From Shimia sp. SK013 (GTDB lineage: Bacteria; Pseudomonadota; Alphaproteobacteria; Rhodobacterales; Rhodobacteraceae): a stretch of 64,000 bases of DNA. The DNA lies in contig NZ_LAJH01000012.1 in NCBI RefSeq assembly GCF_001292625.1, positions 1-64,000 of the forward strand, in the 5' to 3' direction. The notes beneath the pieces are model-generated. The model saw nothing but the letters and a program-made list of their open reading frames with translations. It ran no database searches and was not told the DNA's origin. The translations under genes were made by a program, and so were the position numbers. Position 1 is the first letter of the stretch, and the number at the start of each line of letters is the position of its first letter. Below are positions 1-8,436 of the stretch, piece after piece.

Positions 1-201
1 CGATGACCTCTCAAAGTCAAACTGCCATCTGTCTCAAATTATCTGATGACGGACAGTAAGCACTGCAGGCGTTAGAGAACATTCGATATGAGGTAAGTGG
101 CGGTGGTGTCAGACGAATTCGAACCAGTCTCTGCTAGGCCGGTGAGGCTGACCTTTATGCCGAGCAAAGGCCACGCCACTCAGCAAGAGCAGCGTTGCGG
201 T

Positions 202-646
202 TCAACTTGAAAGGATCTCTTTGGGAAAGTCTGCCTGATTGAAATGGTTGAAAACGGAAGCATGGACGGAGACAAATTTTTGCAAGCTTCGCAGACGACT
301 AAAGCGAAGCATGGCTCGCTCTCGCCTTCGAAAAGGTAGATGTGAATTCTCCACTCGGTTGTTCAGCCAACGGCCGGTTTCTTGCCCGGCCACATTCCCA
401 ATAACTTTCATCGCCGCGCCATATGAACGCAGTTTGTCTGTGACGACGACCTCCGGCTTGCCGTAACGTTTTATGGCTGCTTTCGATACCCCGTTCGTGC
501 AGCAAATCCTCCACATTCCGCAGCGAGAGCGGAAACCGTACCTATAGCATCGCCGCAAGGAGAATGACTTCCGGACTGGTTTTGAAATAGCGAAAAGGAG
601 AACGTTTCGTCATCCAGTCAAACCACAAAACCACCCTGCCCTTCAT
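202..646 (-). pseudogene. IS6-family transposase, decayed
   Basis: This is a broken DDE transposase of the IS6 (IS26-like) family. Reading leftward from an ATG at 646 with a good ribosome site (GAGGAAACTCACTT), the N-terminal part contains FRYFKTSPEV and then SLRNVEDLLHERGIE. These are typical of the family's N-terminal DNA-binding region. The Tyr codon expected before VRFPLSLRN is an amber TAG. The reading frame then shifts, and a large internal part that should hold the first catalytic Asp is missing. The C-terminal part resumes with KPEVVVTDKLRSYGAAM, NNRVENSHLPFRRRERAM and the final VFNHFNQ block. A complete member has about 230 to 240 residues; only about 148 codons remain. It cannot make an active enzyme. 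Confidence 0.85.
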
Positions 647-652
647 AAGTGA

Positions 653-670
653 GTTTCCTCTGACAGTGCC
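653..670 (-). repeat. Terminal inverted repeat of the IS6 remnant
   Basis: Read on the minus strand this begins GGCACTGTCAGAGGAAAC. GGCACTGT is the usual start of IS6-family ends, and the site lies just upstream of the transposase start codon. I found no convincing matching end on the other side (about 100-200), which fits a decayed element. Confidence 0.5.
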
Positions 671-693
671 ATGCGAACCAGTCTCTGTTCTCC

Positions 694-744
694 TGTCAAT
701 CGCAGTGTAAAAAGGGACCAGATCGCGGCGTAAAAAGGGTCCAC
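694..744. mobile_element. Probable IS21-type terminal repeats (remnant end)
   Basis: The stretch starts TGTCAATCGCAG and contains the motif GTAAAAAGGGNCCA twice, at about 707-720 and 730-743. Multiple short repeats of this type beginning with TG are typical of the ends of IS21-family elements. No IstA or IstB coding sequence is in the window, so this is an isolated end. The family assignment is from memory of the repeat type and is uncertain. Confidence 0.35.
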
Positions 745-822
745 TTCAGTTGATGTGTTCCGTCGTTACTTGTCAGGCTGCTTATTTATGCGCTTTGTTG
801 GACTTATTCCCTATTGGCCAAT

Positions 823-1626
823 TTACGAGAAGAACGCGCTGGGTGATTTTCCGAATATAGACTTAAAGGTCGCCGAAAAATTTCCCGGATTGGTGAACCC
901 CAGTTCTCCGGCGACTTTGCTCACCGGCGCGCCAGTCGCCAGCATTTGCAACGCGAGGCTCATACGCATGTGGCGACGCCAGATGCCGGGGGTCATGCCA
1001 AGCTCGCTATCAAACAAGCGGTAGAGCGTCCGTCGAGAACAGTTCGCGAAGCGAGACAGCGTGTCGAGATCTTCTCTGTCCGTCGGGTTGTTGCGCAACC
1101 AGCGCGTCGCGAGCCGCAATCTAGGGTCATGCCCTTCAGGCAATGACAGCCCGCGGTCGTCGAGTTTCTCCATCCGCGTCACGAGCATTACCAATGTCAT
1201 GTACTGCATCTTGTCGGACGTGGCGCTGAAGGCGAATTTGGTGGCTTCATTCAACAAAGCAGTCGACAGCTCATCCAGTCGGTAGATTTGCACATCCGCA
1301 GGATTATCCCACGCGATCGCGTCCTTTTCGAAAAAGATTGTCCCCATCGACGACGCCTGAGGATACCGCGCCCAATGCGGCACCTGAGGGGGCAGCCAGA
1401 TCGCCCGCCCCGGAGGCAAGGTGTAGGTGGCCGTCGCTGTGCCCACGACAATGACGCCCCGTCGCACGTGCAGCAACTGCCCCCTCGTATGCGCGTGCAT
1501 TGGAATTTCTGAATCGCGATTGGAGACGTCCTTCATCTTCGCCACGAAGTCGTCAGACGCCTCGAGATTGGCCGCATCCCATATGCTGCGTTCGACTTCT
1601 ACGGTCTGTGGTTGCTGAATCCCCAT
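823..1626 (-). CDS. AraC-family transcriptional regulator
   Basis: A regulator of about 267 residues with an N-terminal cupin-like sensor and a C-terminal AraC DNA-binding domain. The sensor half shows HAHTRGQLLHV and PGRAIWLPPQVPHWA, the usual metal- or ligand-binding cupin strands. The C-terminal 100 residues have the two helix-turn-helix units, with LSRFANCSRRTLYRLF for the first and VAGELGFTNPGNFSATFK for the second. I start it at the ATG at 1626; an upstream in-frame ATG at 1695 would add a non-conserved arginine-rich tail. It is divergent from the RidA/TRAP/TauE genes and is the obvious candidate for their regulator. The ligand is unknown. Confidence 0.88.
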   Translation of the reverse strand: MGIQQPQTVEVERSIWDAANLEASDDFVAKMKDVSNRDSEIPMHAHTRGQLLHVRRGVIVVGTATATYTLPPGRAIWLPPQVPHWARYPQASSMGTIFFEKDAIAWDNPADVQIYRLDELSTALLNEATKFAFSATSDKMQYMTLVMLVTRMEKLDDRGLSLPEGHDPRLRLATRWLRNNPTDREDLDTLSRFANCSRRTLYRLFDSELGMTPGIWRRHMRMSLALQMLATGAPVSKVAGELGFTNPGNFSATFKSIFGKSPSAFFS

Positions 1627-1890
1627 CGCCCTATCCGTTCTGCGGCAAATCGTCCGCAGCACAAAATTCAGGCAAACCCGCCTCCTTTCATGCACGCAGC
1701 CTTAGCCACCTATGATTTCGTGCCATTGTCTTATGTCTCTTTGCCACATCTATCCTGCCCCACTGACGGCCTCACGGAAGGTCGTTCTTATCGTTTGCAT
1801 CAGCCACGGGACGCAAAATGGGCACCTGCCTATTCCAGCGCCGCGCACGCTCAAAAATTGGAACCAATTGCAACGTAAGGATCTTGCATC
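1627..1890. other. Divergent intergenic region, AraC gene to RidA gene
   Basis: The 264 bp must hold the promoters of both the AraC regulator and the RidA/TRAP genes. I see no clear operator repeat. The AAGGA ribosome site for the RidA gene is at about 1876. Confidence 0.4.
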
Positions 1891-2367
1891 ATGTCGACAC
1901 CCACTCGCGGTCCCGCCTTTCGCTCCTCCCCCAGCAACCCTGTCGTTCAAGAAATTCAAACCATTCCCGAACGCCACACGGACATGCCCTATGCGCCAGC
2001 AATCCGATTGGAAGCACCCGGCGACATGTTGTTCCTCTCGGGGGCGACGGCCTCGCCCCTCTACCACGCACATCCGCACGAGTGGGAGGACCACAACCAC
2101 GCTAACGACATCGAAGCCCAAGCACACAAAGCCATGCTGAATGTGCTCTCAATCCTTGAGCATCAGGGGCTGGGCGTCACCGATGTGGTCAAGGTCACAA
2201 AGTACCTCACGGACATGCGCGACCAAGACGGCCTCAACACCGTGTTGAGCGAATACTTCGGCGACTGGAAGCCCGCGAGCACGATGATCTGCGTCAACTC
2301 TCTCTCGACCCCCGGCGCGCGGATCGAGCTGGACGTTATCGCCACTTACCCAAAAACCAACGCATAA
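1891..2367 (+). CDS. RidA/YjgF-family protein
   Basis: A 158-residue member of the RidA (YjgF/YER057c/UK114) family, whose characterised members hydrolyse reactive enamines and imines or act on other small intermediates. The family signature is seen as LFLSGATASPL near the N-terminus, NVLSILEHQGLGVTDVVKVTKYLTD cut by family positions in the middle, and the C-terminal ARIELDVIATYP. The family's usual Arg contact is not obvious: STPGARIELDV carries an Arg at the expected place. The N-terminus is about 30 residues longer than in small RidA proteins. It is the first gene after the AraC regulator and lies 13 bp before the TRAP receptor gene, so it probably acts on an intermediate derived from the imported compound. 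Confidence 0.85.
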   Translation: MSTPTRGPAFRSSPSNPVVQEIQTIPERHTDMPYAPAIRLEAPGDMLFLSGATASPLYHAHPHEWEDHNHANDIEAQAHKAMLNVLSILEHQGLGVTDVVKVTKYLTDMRDQDGLNTVLSEYFGDWKPASTMICVNSLSTPGARIELDVIATYPKTNA

Positions 2368-2380
2368 GGGATATCGAGAA

Positions 2381-3454
2381 ATGAAACGCTTCATTTGCAC
2401 AACTGCCCTCACAGCCTCACTGATTGCATCCATGAGCCTTGCGGCCCATGCGCAGGACGTTTTGCGCCTCAACGTGGGATCGAGCCACCCCGAGGTGATC
2501 CCTTGGGTGGCGAATATGAAATCCGAGATTGTGGACCGCCTCAATCCCGCACTTGAAGAGGCGGGTGTGGACTTACGCGTCGATTGGACAGAGAATTACG
2601 GCGGCGTCCTCTACGGTGTCGGTGATACTCTCGAAGCGGTATCCGACGGGCTGGTTGATATGGGGTGGGTCGGCGCGCTGTTCGAGCCTGGCAAAATGCC
2701 CGTACACAATGCGCCCTATGCGGTCCCCTTCTCGACACCGGATCCCATAGACGCCTTGGAAATCCTCGACCGTTTGAGCACAACAAGTCCGCTCTATTCC
2801 GACGAATGGACCAAAAACAACATGGTCTATCTCGGCACCATGTCGACCGACGGTTACCAGATCTTTTCAAAAACACCGATCCGCACACCTGCGGACCTTA
2901 AGGGGTTAAAGGTGTTGGGTGTTGCCTCCATCGGGCCTTGGATCGAAGGCTATGGCGCAACCTTCGTCAATACTGGTATCCCTGCGCTCTATAACCAACT
3001 CGAAACAGGCGTCGGTGATGCGGCCTTCTTGATCACCTCCGGCGCGTTGTCGATTAGCCTGCACGAGGTCGGCAATTATGTGACTGTGCTGGACATGGGC
3101 CCCGCGCCCGGCGGCGGTGTGGCGATGAACCTCGACACGTGGGAAAGCCTTCCGCTGGGGGCGCAAACGGTCCTGCGTGAGCTGGGACAAAACTACAATA
3201 CGGCGCTGGCGAAAGAGATTATTCAACTGCGCGACGTCGCCTTGAACAAGATGGAAGAAGACGGCGCTACCTTGATCCGTCTGACGCCAGAGGAACGCGC
3301 CGAATGGGCCGACGCTCTTCCCGACATTGCAGGCGCGTGGGTTGCGGAGCAAGAGAGACGCGGCGTCGATGGGCGTCAGGCGATTGATCTGTTCCTCTCC
3401 GCCATAGAAGCCACCGACAGCGAGCCACTGCGTGACTGGAGTGTAGCACAATGA
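2381..3454 (+). CDS. TRAP transporter solute-binding protein (DctP family)
   Basis: A 357-residue periplasmic receptor of a tripartite ATP-independent transporter. It has a signal peptide ending in AAHA before Gln-25. The mature part starts LRLNVGSSHPEVIPWV, and shows the family's ligand-binding core with DMGWVGALFEPGKMP, RTPADLKGLKVLG and VGDAAFLITSG. It overlaps the next gene by 4 bp (ATGA) and so is translationally coupled to the fused DctQM permease. It is clearly a paralogue of the receptor at 16191: both share GSSHP.V.PWV, WTE.Y.G.L, WVG..FEP and a C-terminus ending in PLRDW. The ligand cannot be read from the sequence; an organic acid is usual. Confidence 0.93.
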   Translation: MKRFICTTALTASLIASMSLAAHAQDVLRLNVGSSHPEVIPWVANMKSEIVDRLNPALEEAGVDLRVDWTENYGGVLYGVGDTLEAVSDGLVDMGWVGALFEPGKMPVHNAPYAVPFSTPDPIDALEILDRLSTTSPLYSDEWTKNNMVYLGTMSTDGYQIFSKTPIRTPADLKGLKVLGVASIGPWIEGYGATFVNTGIPALYNQLETGVGDAAFLITSGALSISLHEVGNYVTVLDMGPAPGGGVAMNLDTWESLPLGAQTVLRELGQNYNTALAKEIIQLRDVALNKMEEDGATLIRLTPEERAEWADALPDIAGAWVAEQERRGVDGRQAIDLFLSAIEATDSEPLRDWSVAQ

Positions 3455-5415
3455 CGGCCGTGAATACGGTACTTGGCGTCCGCTCCCACGGGAGCGGAAT
3501 CGCGCTCCTTGAATTGGCGCGGCGTATTGCAATGGTTCCAGCGGCGGCAGGCGCCGCTTGGACCTGCGCAATTGCGGTGTTGATCTGTTCAGAGGTGATC
3601 GCGCGATCCGTGTTCAACAATCCACTTACAGGGCTAACCGAATTCATCGCCCTTTCCGTTCCCCCCGTGGTGTTCCTTCAATTGCCGATGCTGCTCCTCA
3701 CAGGGAAACTGTTTCGCGTGGAGCTGTTCACCGGGCCACTCGATCACGATAACCCGCGCCACGCCCCCTTTGGCATTACCTATGCCATCGTGCTTCTCGC
3801 GGTGTTTGCCCTGTTTGGCCCATGGGTCGGGTCCGAGGCGATAGATGCCTATATCGAGGGGGACTATGTGGGGTCAACGGGCGCATTTGCGATCTCGACA
3901 TGGCCGTTCCTTGCTATTGTAGTCTTCGGCGTTGCGGCAAGCGCGCTGGCGGCCGTGGCGTTGCTGGCGGTTAACCTTACCACCCTCTTGGGTGACGGTG
4001 GGTTGGCCCGTTCCGCGACGTGGCGGGTCGGGGTGCTCCTGCTCACCATGGCTGGCTTTGCAGTATTCGTCGCCATCATGCCAACCGATCCCCTTTTCGT
4101 TGGCGCAACTTTTATCGCCGCGCTGTTCATCTTCTTGATGCTCGGGTTTCCCATTGCGACGATTTTGATCGTCCTCTCTGCGCTCGGCATTTACCTTATT
4201 CGTGAGAATTTCCGCGTCACCGAGGTCGCCATCGGCGTCGCCCTCACGCGCTCCATTGCCAATTTCGAGTTTGCCGTCGTACCGCTCTTTGTGGCGATGG
4301 GCCTTGTCCTCGACAAAGCGCGATTGGGCGAGGATGCCTTCTCTGTCGCAGCCTATCTGCTGCGCCGCGTCCGTGGCGGCTTGGCGATTTCAACGGTAAT
4401 AGCAAACGCCATCTTTGCATCTGTCGTCGGCTCCTCCATCGCGTCAGCGGCGGTCTTTTCTCGCGTCGCCGTAGGCCCCATGATCTCGGCAGGATACTCA
4501 CCGCGTCGTGCCGTTGGGACGGTGGCGGGGTCGTCGGTTCTCGGGATGCTCATACCGCCGTCGCTGCTTCTCATCGTTTTTGGCCTCACCGCCGAGCAAA
4601 GCATCGGGCAGCTGTTTGTTGCCGCTATCGTTCCGGGCCTCCTCCTCGCATGTGCCTTCGCCGTGGTGGCATGGCTGCTCGCCCCGAAGAATGTCAAGGC
4701 TTCGGCAAATGCCGAGGACGATACCAGTACAGATGTGCCGCGCGTTAGCATTGAGGACAGTATGAGCCTGCGCGAAATTGCGTCGCGCCTTGGGCCCGTG
4801 GCCTTGCTTGTGGCGTTGGTGCTTGGCGGCATCTACTCTGGTTGGTTCACCCCGACGGAAGCGGCGGGTGTGGGGCTTGCAGCGGCGATTGTCATCGCGA
4901 TGGTGCGACGCACCATCACCCTGAGTGGCCTCGGCCATACCGCACTGGAGGCTGGGCTGATCTCCTCCGCAATGCTCATCTTGATGGCAGCGGCGAGTGC
5001 CTATACGCGCTTGCTCGCGTTCTCTCGACTGCCCATGGAGCTTGATGCATTGCTACAATCGGCTGACTTGCAACTCATGGCGTTGATGTTCGTGGTCATT
5101 GTTGTCGCCCTCTTGCTCGGGTCGGTTCTTGATTCCGTCTCGATCATCCTTGTGCTGACGCCTATTGCGCTGCCGCTGATCATTCAAGCAGGAGCGGATC
5201 CGATATGGTTTGGCGTGGTGCTGGTGATCGCGGTTGAGGTTGGCCTTTTGACCCCCCCCTTCGGTTTATCGGCCTACACCGTGCGCGAGGTTCTATCGCG
5301 CCAAGGCGTAACACTAACGGATGTCTTCATCGGCGCTATGCCCTTTGTCGGGGCAATGCTGGCCATCATTGGTGTACTGGTATGCGTGCCAGAGATCGTG
5401 ACGATGTTCCGCTAA
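3451..5415 (+). CDS. TRAP transporter fused permease (DctQM)
   Basis: A 654-residue inner-membrane protein that joins the small DctQ and large DctM subunits. Residues about 20-190 are DctQ-like, with four hydrophobic segments and the GLTEFIALSV stretch. Residues about 215-654 are DctM-like with many membrane segments, and include AGSSVLGMLIPPSLLLIV and the C-terminal GLLTPPFGLSAYTVREV. DctM carries the sodium-coupled transport path, and DctQ is needed for interaction with the receptor. It follows the receptor gene with a 4-bp overlap. The same motif block occurs almost unchanged in the second permease at 17282, which supports duplication or shared descent of the two systems. Confidence 0.93.
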   Translation: MTAVNTVLGVRSHGSGIALLELARRIAMVPAAAGAAWTCAIAVLICSEVIARSVFNNPLTGLTEFIALSVPPVVFLQLPMLLLTGKLFRVELFTGPLDHDNPRHAPFGITYAIVLLAVFALFGPWVGSEAIDAYIEGDYVGSTGAFAISTWPFLAIVVFGVAASALAAVALLAVNLTTLLGDGGLARSATWRVGVLLLTMAGFAVFVAIMPTDPLFVGATFIAALFIFLMLGFPIATILIVLSALGIYLIRENFRVTEVAIGVALTRSIANFEFAVVPLFVAMGLVLDKARLGEDAFSVAAYLLRRVRGGLAISTVIANAIFASVVGSSIASAAVFSRVAVGPMISAGYSPRRAVGTVAGSSVLGMLIPPSLLLIVFGLTAEQSIGQLFVAAIVPGLLLACAFAVVAWLLAPKNVKASANAEDDTSTDVPRVSIEDSMSLREIASRLGPVALLVALVLGGIYSGWFTPTEAAGVGLAAAIVIAMVRRTITLSGLGHTALEAGLISSAMLILMAAASAYTRLLAFSRLPMELDALLQSADLQLMALMFVVIVVALLLGSVLDSVSIILVLTPIALPLIIQAGADPIWFGVVLVIAVEVGLLTPPFGLSAYTVREVLSRQGVTLTDVFIGAMPFVGAMLAIIGVLVCVPEIVTMFR

Positions 5416-5512
5416 CCCACTTTTTCAAACCAGCCCTCCCATTTCCACCGTAAGCCCCAAGATCTGCTCCCACAGTGGGGGTGGCGCGGCTTCTGACACC
5501 CAAAGGACTAAC

Positions 5513-6340
5513 ATGACCCCGATCCTATTTGCTCTTATTTTCCTTGCGGCGGGCGCCGTAGGGGGCTTACTTCTCGGCTTTCTTGGCATTGGAATGGCGC
5601 TAATTGCGGCCCCCGCGCTCATCGTTGCCCTTCCACATTTCGGGCTGCCCACAGCGGAGGTGCCCCTTGTAGCACTGGCTACCACTTTGGGATGCGTGGC
5701 AATGGGCGCACTCACCTCCGTCAGCGCCCACGCAAAGCACGGTAACGTCGACTACAAAACCTTCTGGGCGCTGATGCCGCTCGCTGTTGGCGGCATGGGG
5801 GTGGGTAGCATTTTAGCCATTGAAGTCATCCCCGCAGAAGCGCTGCGATGGTGCATCTGCATCATGGAATTGATGATTGCATGGATGATGCTGCGCCCCT
5901 CCAAGCGCTCTAAAACGCCAAAGGCACAAGAGAACTGCGAAACGCCTTCAAACGGCCCCTTCGATCTGGGCGTGTCTTTCCTGACAGGACTGGCGGGGAG
6001 CCTTATTGGTGCAGGCGGCGGTATTTTCCTTGTACCGTGGTTGTCGCGGCGCGGAAGAAAAATGCCCACAGCCGTAGGGACATCCACGGCCATTGGATTG
6101 CCTGTTGTTCTCGTCGGCCTGCTGTTCTACGCCCTGCAAACAACACCTCCAAACCTTTCGACGCTCCCAGGACCGACTCTCGGCCTTATCTATTTACCTG
6201 CGGCATTAGGTATAGGAATCGGCAGCATGGCAAGCGCACCTTTCGGCGCGTGGTTGGCAATGCGCGCTCAAGGGAACATGCAAAAGCGAATTTTTGGAGT
6301 TATTCTGATTATCCTCGCTGTAAACGTCGCTGTGGCCTAA
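5513..6340 (+). CDS. TauE/SafE-family membrane exporter
   Basis: A 275-residue integral membrane protein of the TauE/SafE family, which includes sulfite, sulfoacetate and other anion exporters. It starts with AGAVGGLLLGFLGIGMALIAAP and has the duplicated second half with GLAGSLIGAGGGIFLVPWL. Hydrophobic segments run through the whole chain. It has a good ribosome site (AAAGGACTAAC) and lies 97 bp after the permease gene on the same strand, so it is probably in the same transcription unit. A TauE gene next to a TRAP importer and RidA would suit uptake of a compound whose breakdown releases a toxic anion such as sulfite, but that is inference. Confidence 0.85.
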   Translation: MTPILFALIFLAAGAVGGLLLGFLGIGMALIAAPALIVALPHFGLPTAEVPLVALATTLGCVAMGALTSVSAHAKHGNVDYKTFWALMPLAVGGMGVGSILAIEVIPAEALRWCICIMELMIAWMMLRPSKRSKTPKAQENCETPSNGPFDLGVSFLTGLAGSLIGAGGGIFLVPWLSRRGRKMPTAVGTSTAIGLPVVLVGLLFYALQTTPPNLSTLPGPTLGLIYLPAALGIGIGSMASAPFGAWLAMRAQGNMQKRIFGVILIILAVNVAVA

Positions 6341-6652
6341 GCGGCAAAGGTGTTTAATGGGGACACACGTTCGGTGCGGGGCGTATATTACCGAAGGAAC
6401 GTTGAATCGCTTAAAGCGAACCGTTTGCAAGAGTAGCATAAGCCCGGTTTCCGCCTGTCGTGTCGATCGATGCGACCGGCCCGTTGCGGACCTTGGCCAT
6501 CACTTCTAAATGCTGCAATGCGGTCCGCCATTGCGGCCATTCGTGCATCACGCAGCATCTCTGTCCCTCGAATGACAGCAGAGCCGGACGACGCCGATGG
6601 TCGCGTCCTTATCGTCTGGCTGTTGTCAGAAATGCATCATCGGCGCGACCGT
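6341..6652. other. Intergenic, no recognisable gene
   Basis: Short open frames are present on both strands but none has a ribosome site plus recognisable family features. On the minus strand a fragment reading HLEVMAKVRNGPVAS is protein-like and could be the remnant of a lost gene. No terminator with a clear T-tract was seen after the TauE gene. Confidence 0.35.
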
Positions 6653-7063
6653 TCAGCCGGGAAGTCCGTCGATCCTTTCGATGGAGGCCAGAGCTTCGTC
6701 CCAGTTCGCGCGACTGGAACAACAGATATGCGCGTTGGGTCGAATGTCGATTGGGCTGTCAAGCGAGCCCGCGGGCACCACAATCAAACCAATCTCCGGC
6801 TGGGAAATAGGCAGTGCGGATCCGCAGTCGGAGCAAAAGCTCTTCATGTGGCGCGAACCAGGGAGATGAAACGTCTTGATGTTTGCAGCGCCTGACACCC
6901 AGGTGATTTTGGCAGTGGACGAAAACAGGTTTGCCGAATGGGCAGAACCGCTGTCCTTGCGGCAGCGGGAACAGTGGCATAGGAAAAAGCTCTCGAACTC
7001 TCCTGATATGCGGAATTTCACAGCGCCACAAAGGCATTGTCCCGTGGTCGGATTGTTGTCCAT
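6653..7063 (-). CDS. GFA / CENP-V-like zinc-binding domain protein
   Basis: A 136-residue single-domain protein of the GFA (glutathione-dependent formaldehyde-activating enzyme-like) fold. The zinc-binding cysteines are present in the expected order: CLCGAVKF near the N-terminus, CHCSRCRKDSGS, and FCSDCGSALP in the second half. The start at 7063 has a strong ribosome site (GAGGAG). Members bind zinc, and some have been linked to glutathione-formaldehyde adducts, but most have no proven reaction. It stands alone between two uncoded stretches, so the context gives no substrate. Confidence 0.88.
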   Translation of the reverse strand: MDNNPTTGQCLCGAVKFRISGEFESFFLCHCSRCRKDSGSAHSANLFSSTAKITWVSGAANIKTFHLPGSRHMKSFCSDCGSALPISQPEIGLIVVPAGSLDSPIDIRPNAHICCSSRANWDEALASIERIDGLPG

Positions 7064-7543
7064 TCACACTCCTCGCGACCGGTAAGCCCTGCCGCCAGTC
7101 GAACGCATTTCATTGTTCCTTTGTATCCGCGTGTTGGATCCGGGTCAAAAGGGGCTAAAAGAAAGACAGTTTCGGCGTCGCAGAGCATCAGCGGATCGAA
7201 AATCATGCCTTTCGTCGTTCACGGCCCACACCGGACATTGACCCTACCTTGCGTCGCTGCGCCGCAGCCTCCCCGAAGCGGACTTTGGAGCGGTTGCGCA
7301 GCATTTTGATCCGTTCGATGGCGGCAATGCGGACAATGCGCTAGTTCGCGGATAATGAATTAGGGTCTGCTTTTTAATGACACACCAATGCTAACTTCCC
7401 TCATTTGAACTGTTTGATCGGATAGGCTTCAGGCCCTAACAGGAGCCTACTGGGTCCAATGGTCAATCTGTTTGGTGTACTCGGATGACGGGCCAACATG
7501 ATTACCGACGGTCGGCAAAGATGAAGCCGGGCCTTCTGGGAAA
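7064..7543. other. 480-bp intergenic stretch, no supported gene
   Basis: No open frame here has both a start signal and family features. Short protein-like pieces occur but are broken by stops, which suggests eroded coding DNA. It separates the GFA gene from the 3' end of the aromatic catabolic operon. I saw no clear terminator hairpin. Confidence 0.35.
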
Positions 7544-8392
7544 TCATGGGGTTGTTGTCAAAAGGGGAGCCAATCCGAGGATCTCACGAGCTTCGCTGCT
7601 TGATGCCACGGGACGTTCGTAGGATTCACACAAATGCACAACTCGTTGAACTAGGGCGGCGTTCGATGGCGCCAGTGTGGCCCGATCAAGACGTACGTTG
7701 TCCTCAAGTCCGGTCCTCGCATGCCCGCCAGATGAAATTGCCCAATCATTCAAGATGATCTGGTTGGGCCCGATACCCGCCGCACACCACGGCGTTTCTT
7801 CCCCGAACAGACGCTTTGTGGTCGCGACGTAGAAATCAAAAACCTTGCGATCTGCAGGCATCGCGTTTTTCACACCCATCACGAATTGCACATAAGGAAG
7901 CCCCGAAATCAGGCCTTCCCGATACATCTCTGCTGCCCGAAAAATATGGCCCAAGTCAAATGCTTCGACTTCAGTTTTGATCCCATGGCCTTTCATCTCG
8001 CCCGCAAGCCAGTCTACCAACGCAGGTGGGTTCTCATAAACCCGTGTTGGGAAATTGGTTGACCCGACGGACAAGGATGCCATGTCTGGTTTCAATGAAA
8101 GCATTCCGCCACGCTCTTGACCGGCGCCCGAACGCCCGCCGGTGGAAAACTGGATGATCATCCCCGGGCAATGCTTTTCCAACCCTTCTTTCAGGCGGCT
8201 GAATTTTTCAGGATCTGAACTGGGGGTTTGGTCAGGATTGCGGATATGTGCATGGCAAATTGTTGCCCCTGCCTCATACGCCTCCTGAGTACTTTCAACC
8301 TGTTCCTCAATTGAAATCGGAACTGCCGGATTGTCGGCTTTGGTCGGAAGAGATCCCGTGATGGCGACGCAGATGATGCAGGGGTATGTCAT
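7544..8392 (-). CDS. Beta-keto acid cleavage enzyme (BKACE, DUF849 family)
   Basis: A 282-residue zinc enzyme of the BKACE family, of which Kce (3-keto-5-aminohexanoate cleavage enzyme) is the founding member. The reaction is beta-keto acid plus acetyl-CoA giving acetoacetate plus a new acyl-CoA. All key parts are present: zinc ligands His-47 and His-49 in CHAHIR, the Ser-Thr-Gly-Gly loop at 83-86, Glu-143 in EVEAFDLG, and Arg-226, Glu-230 and Asp-231 in HARTGLEDN. It is the last gene of a leftward operon that starts with maleylacetate reductase and a hydroxyquinol-type dioxygenase. That suggests 3-oxoadipate as substrate, giving succinyl-CoA and acetoacetate. The substrate is inferred from context only. 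Confidence 0.92.
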   Translation of the reverse strand: MTYPCIICVAITGSLPTKADNPAVPISIEEQVESTQEAYEAGATICHAHIRNPDQTPSSDPEKFSRLKEGLEKHCPGMIIQFSTGGRSGAGQERGGMLSLKPDMASLSVGSTNFPTRVYENPPALVDWLAGEMKGHGIKTEVEAFDLGHIFRAAEMYREGLISGLPYVQFVMGVKNAMPADRKVFDFYVATTKRLFGEETPWCAAGIGPNQIILNDWAISSGGHARTGLEDNVRLDRATLAPSNAALVQRVVHLCESYERPVASSSEAREILGLAPLLTTTP

Positions 8393-8436
8393 ATCGATTC
8401 CTTGTTCGGCTGACGATCGAGCTGTGCGATCAACCG

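Noticed and set aside
52-200. Search for a second IS6 inverted repeat
   Set aside because: Only weak matches; not enough to define the element end.
118-686. Direct repeat CGAACCAGTCTCTG on both sides of the IS6 remnant, as a target duplication
   Set aside because: The copies (about 118-131 and 673-686) are not in register with the visible IS end and are longer than the 8 bp that IS6 elements make.
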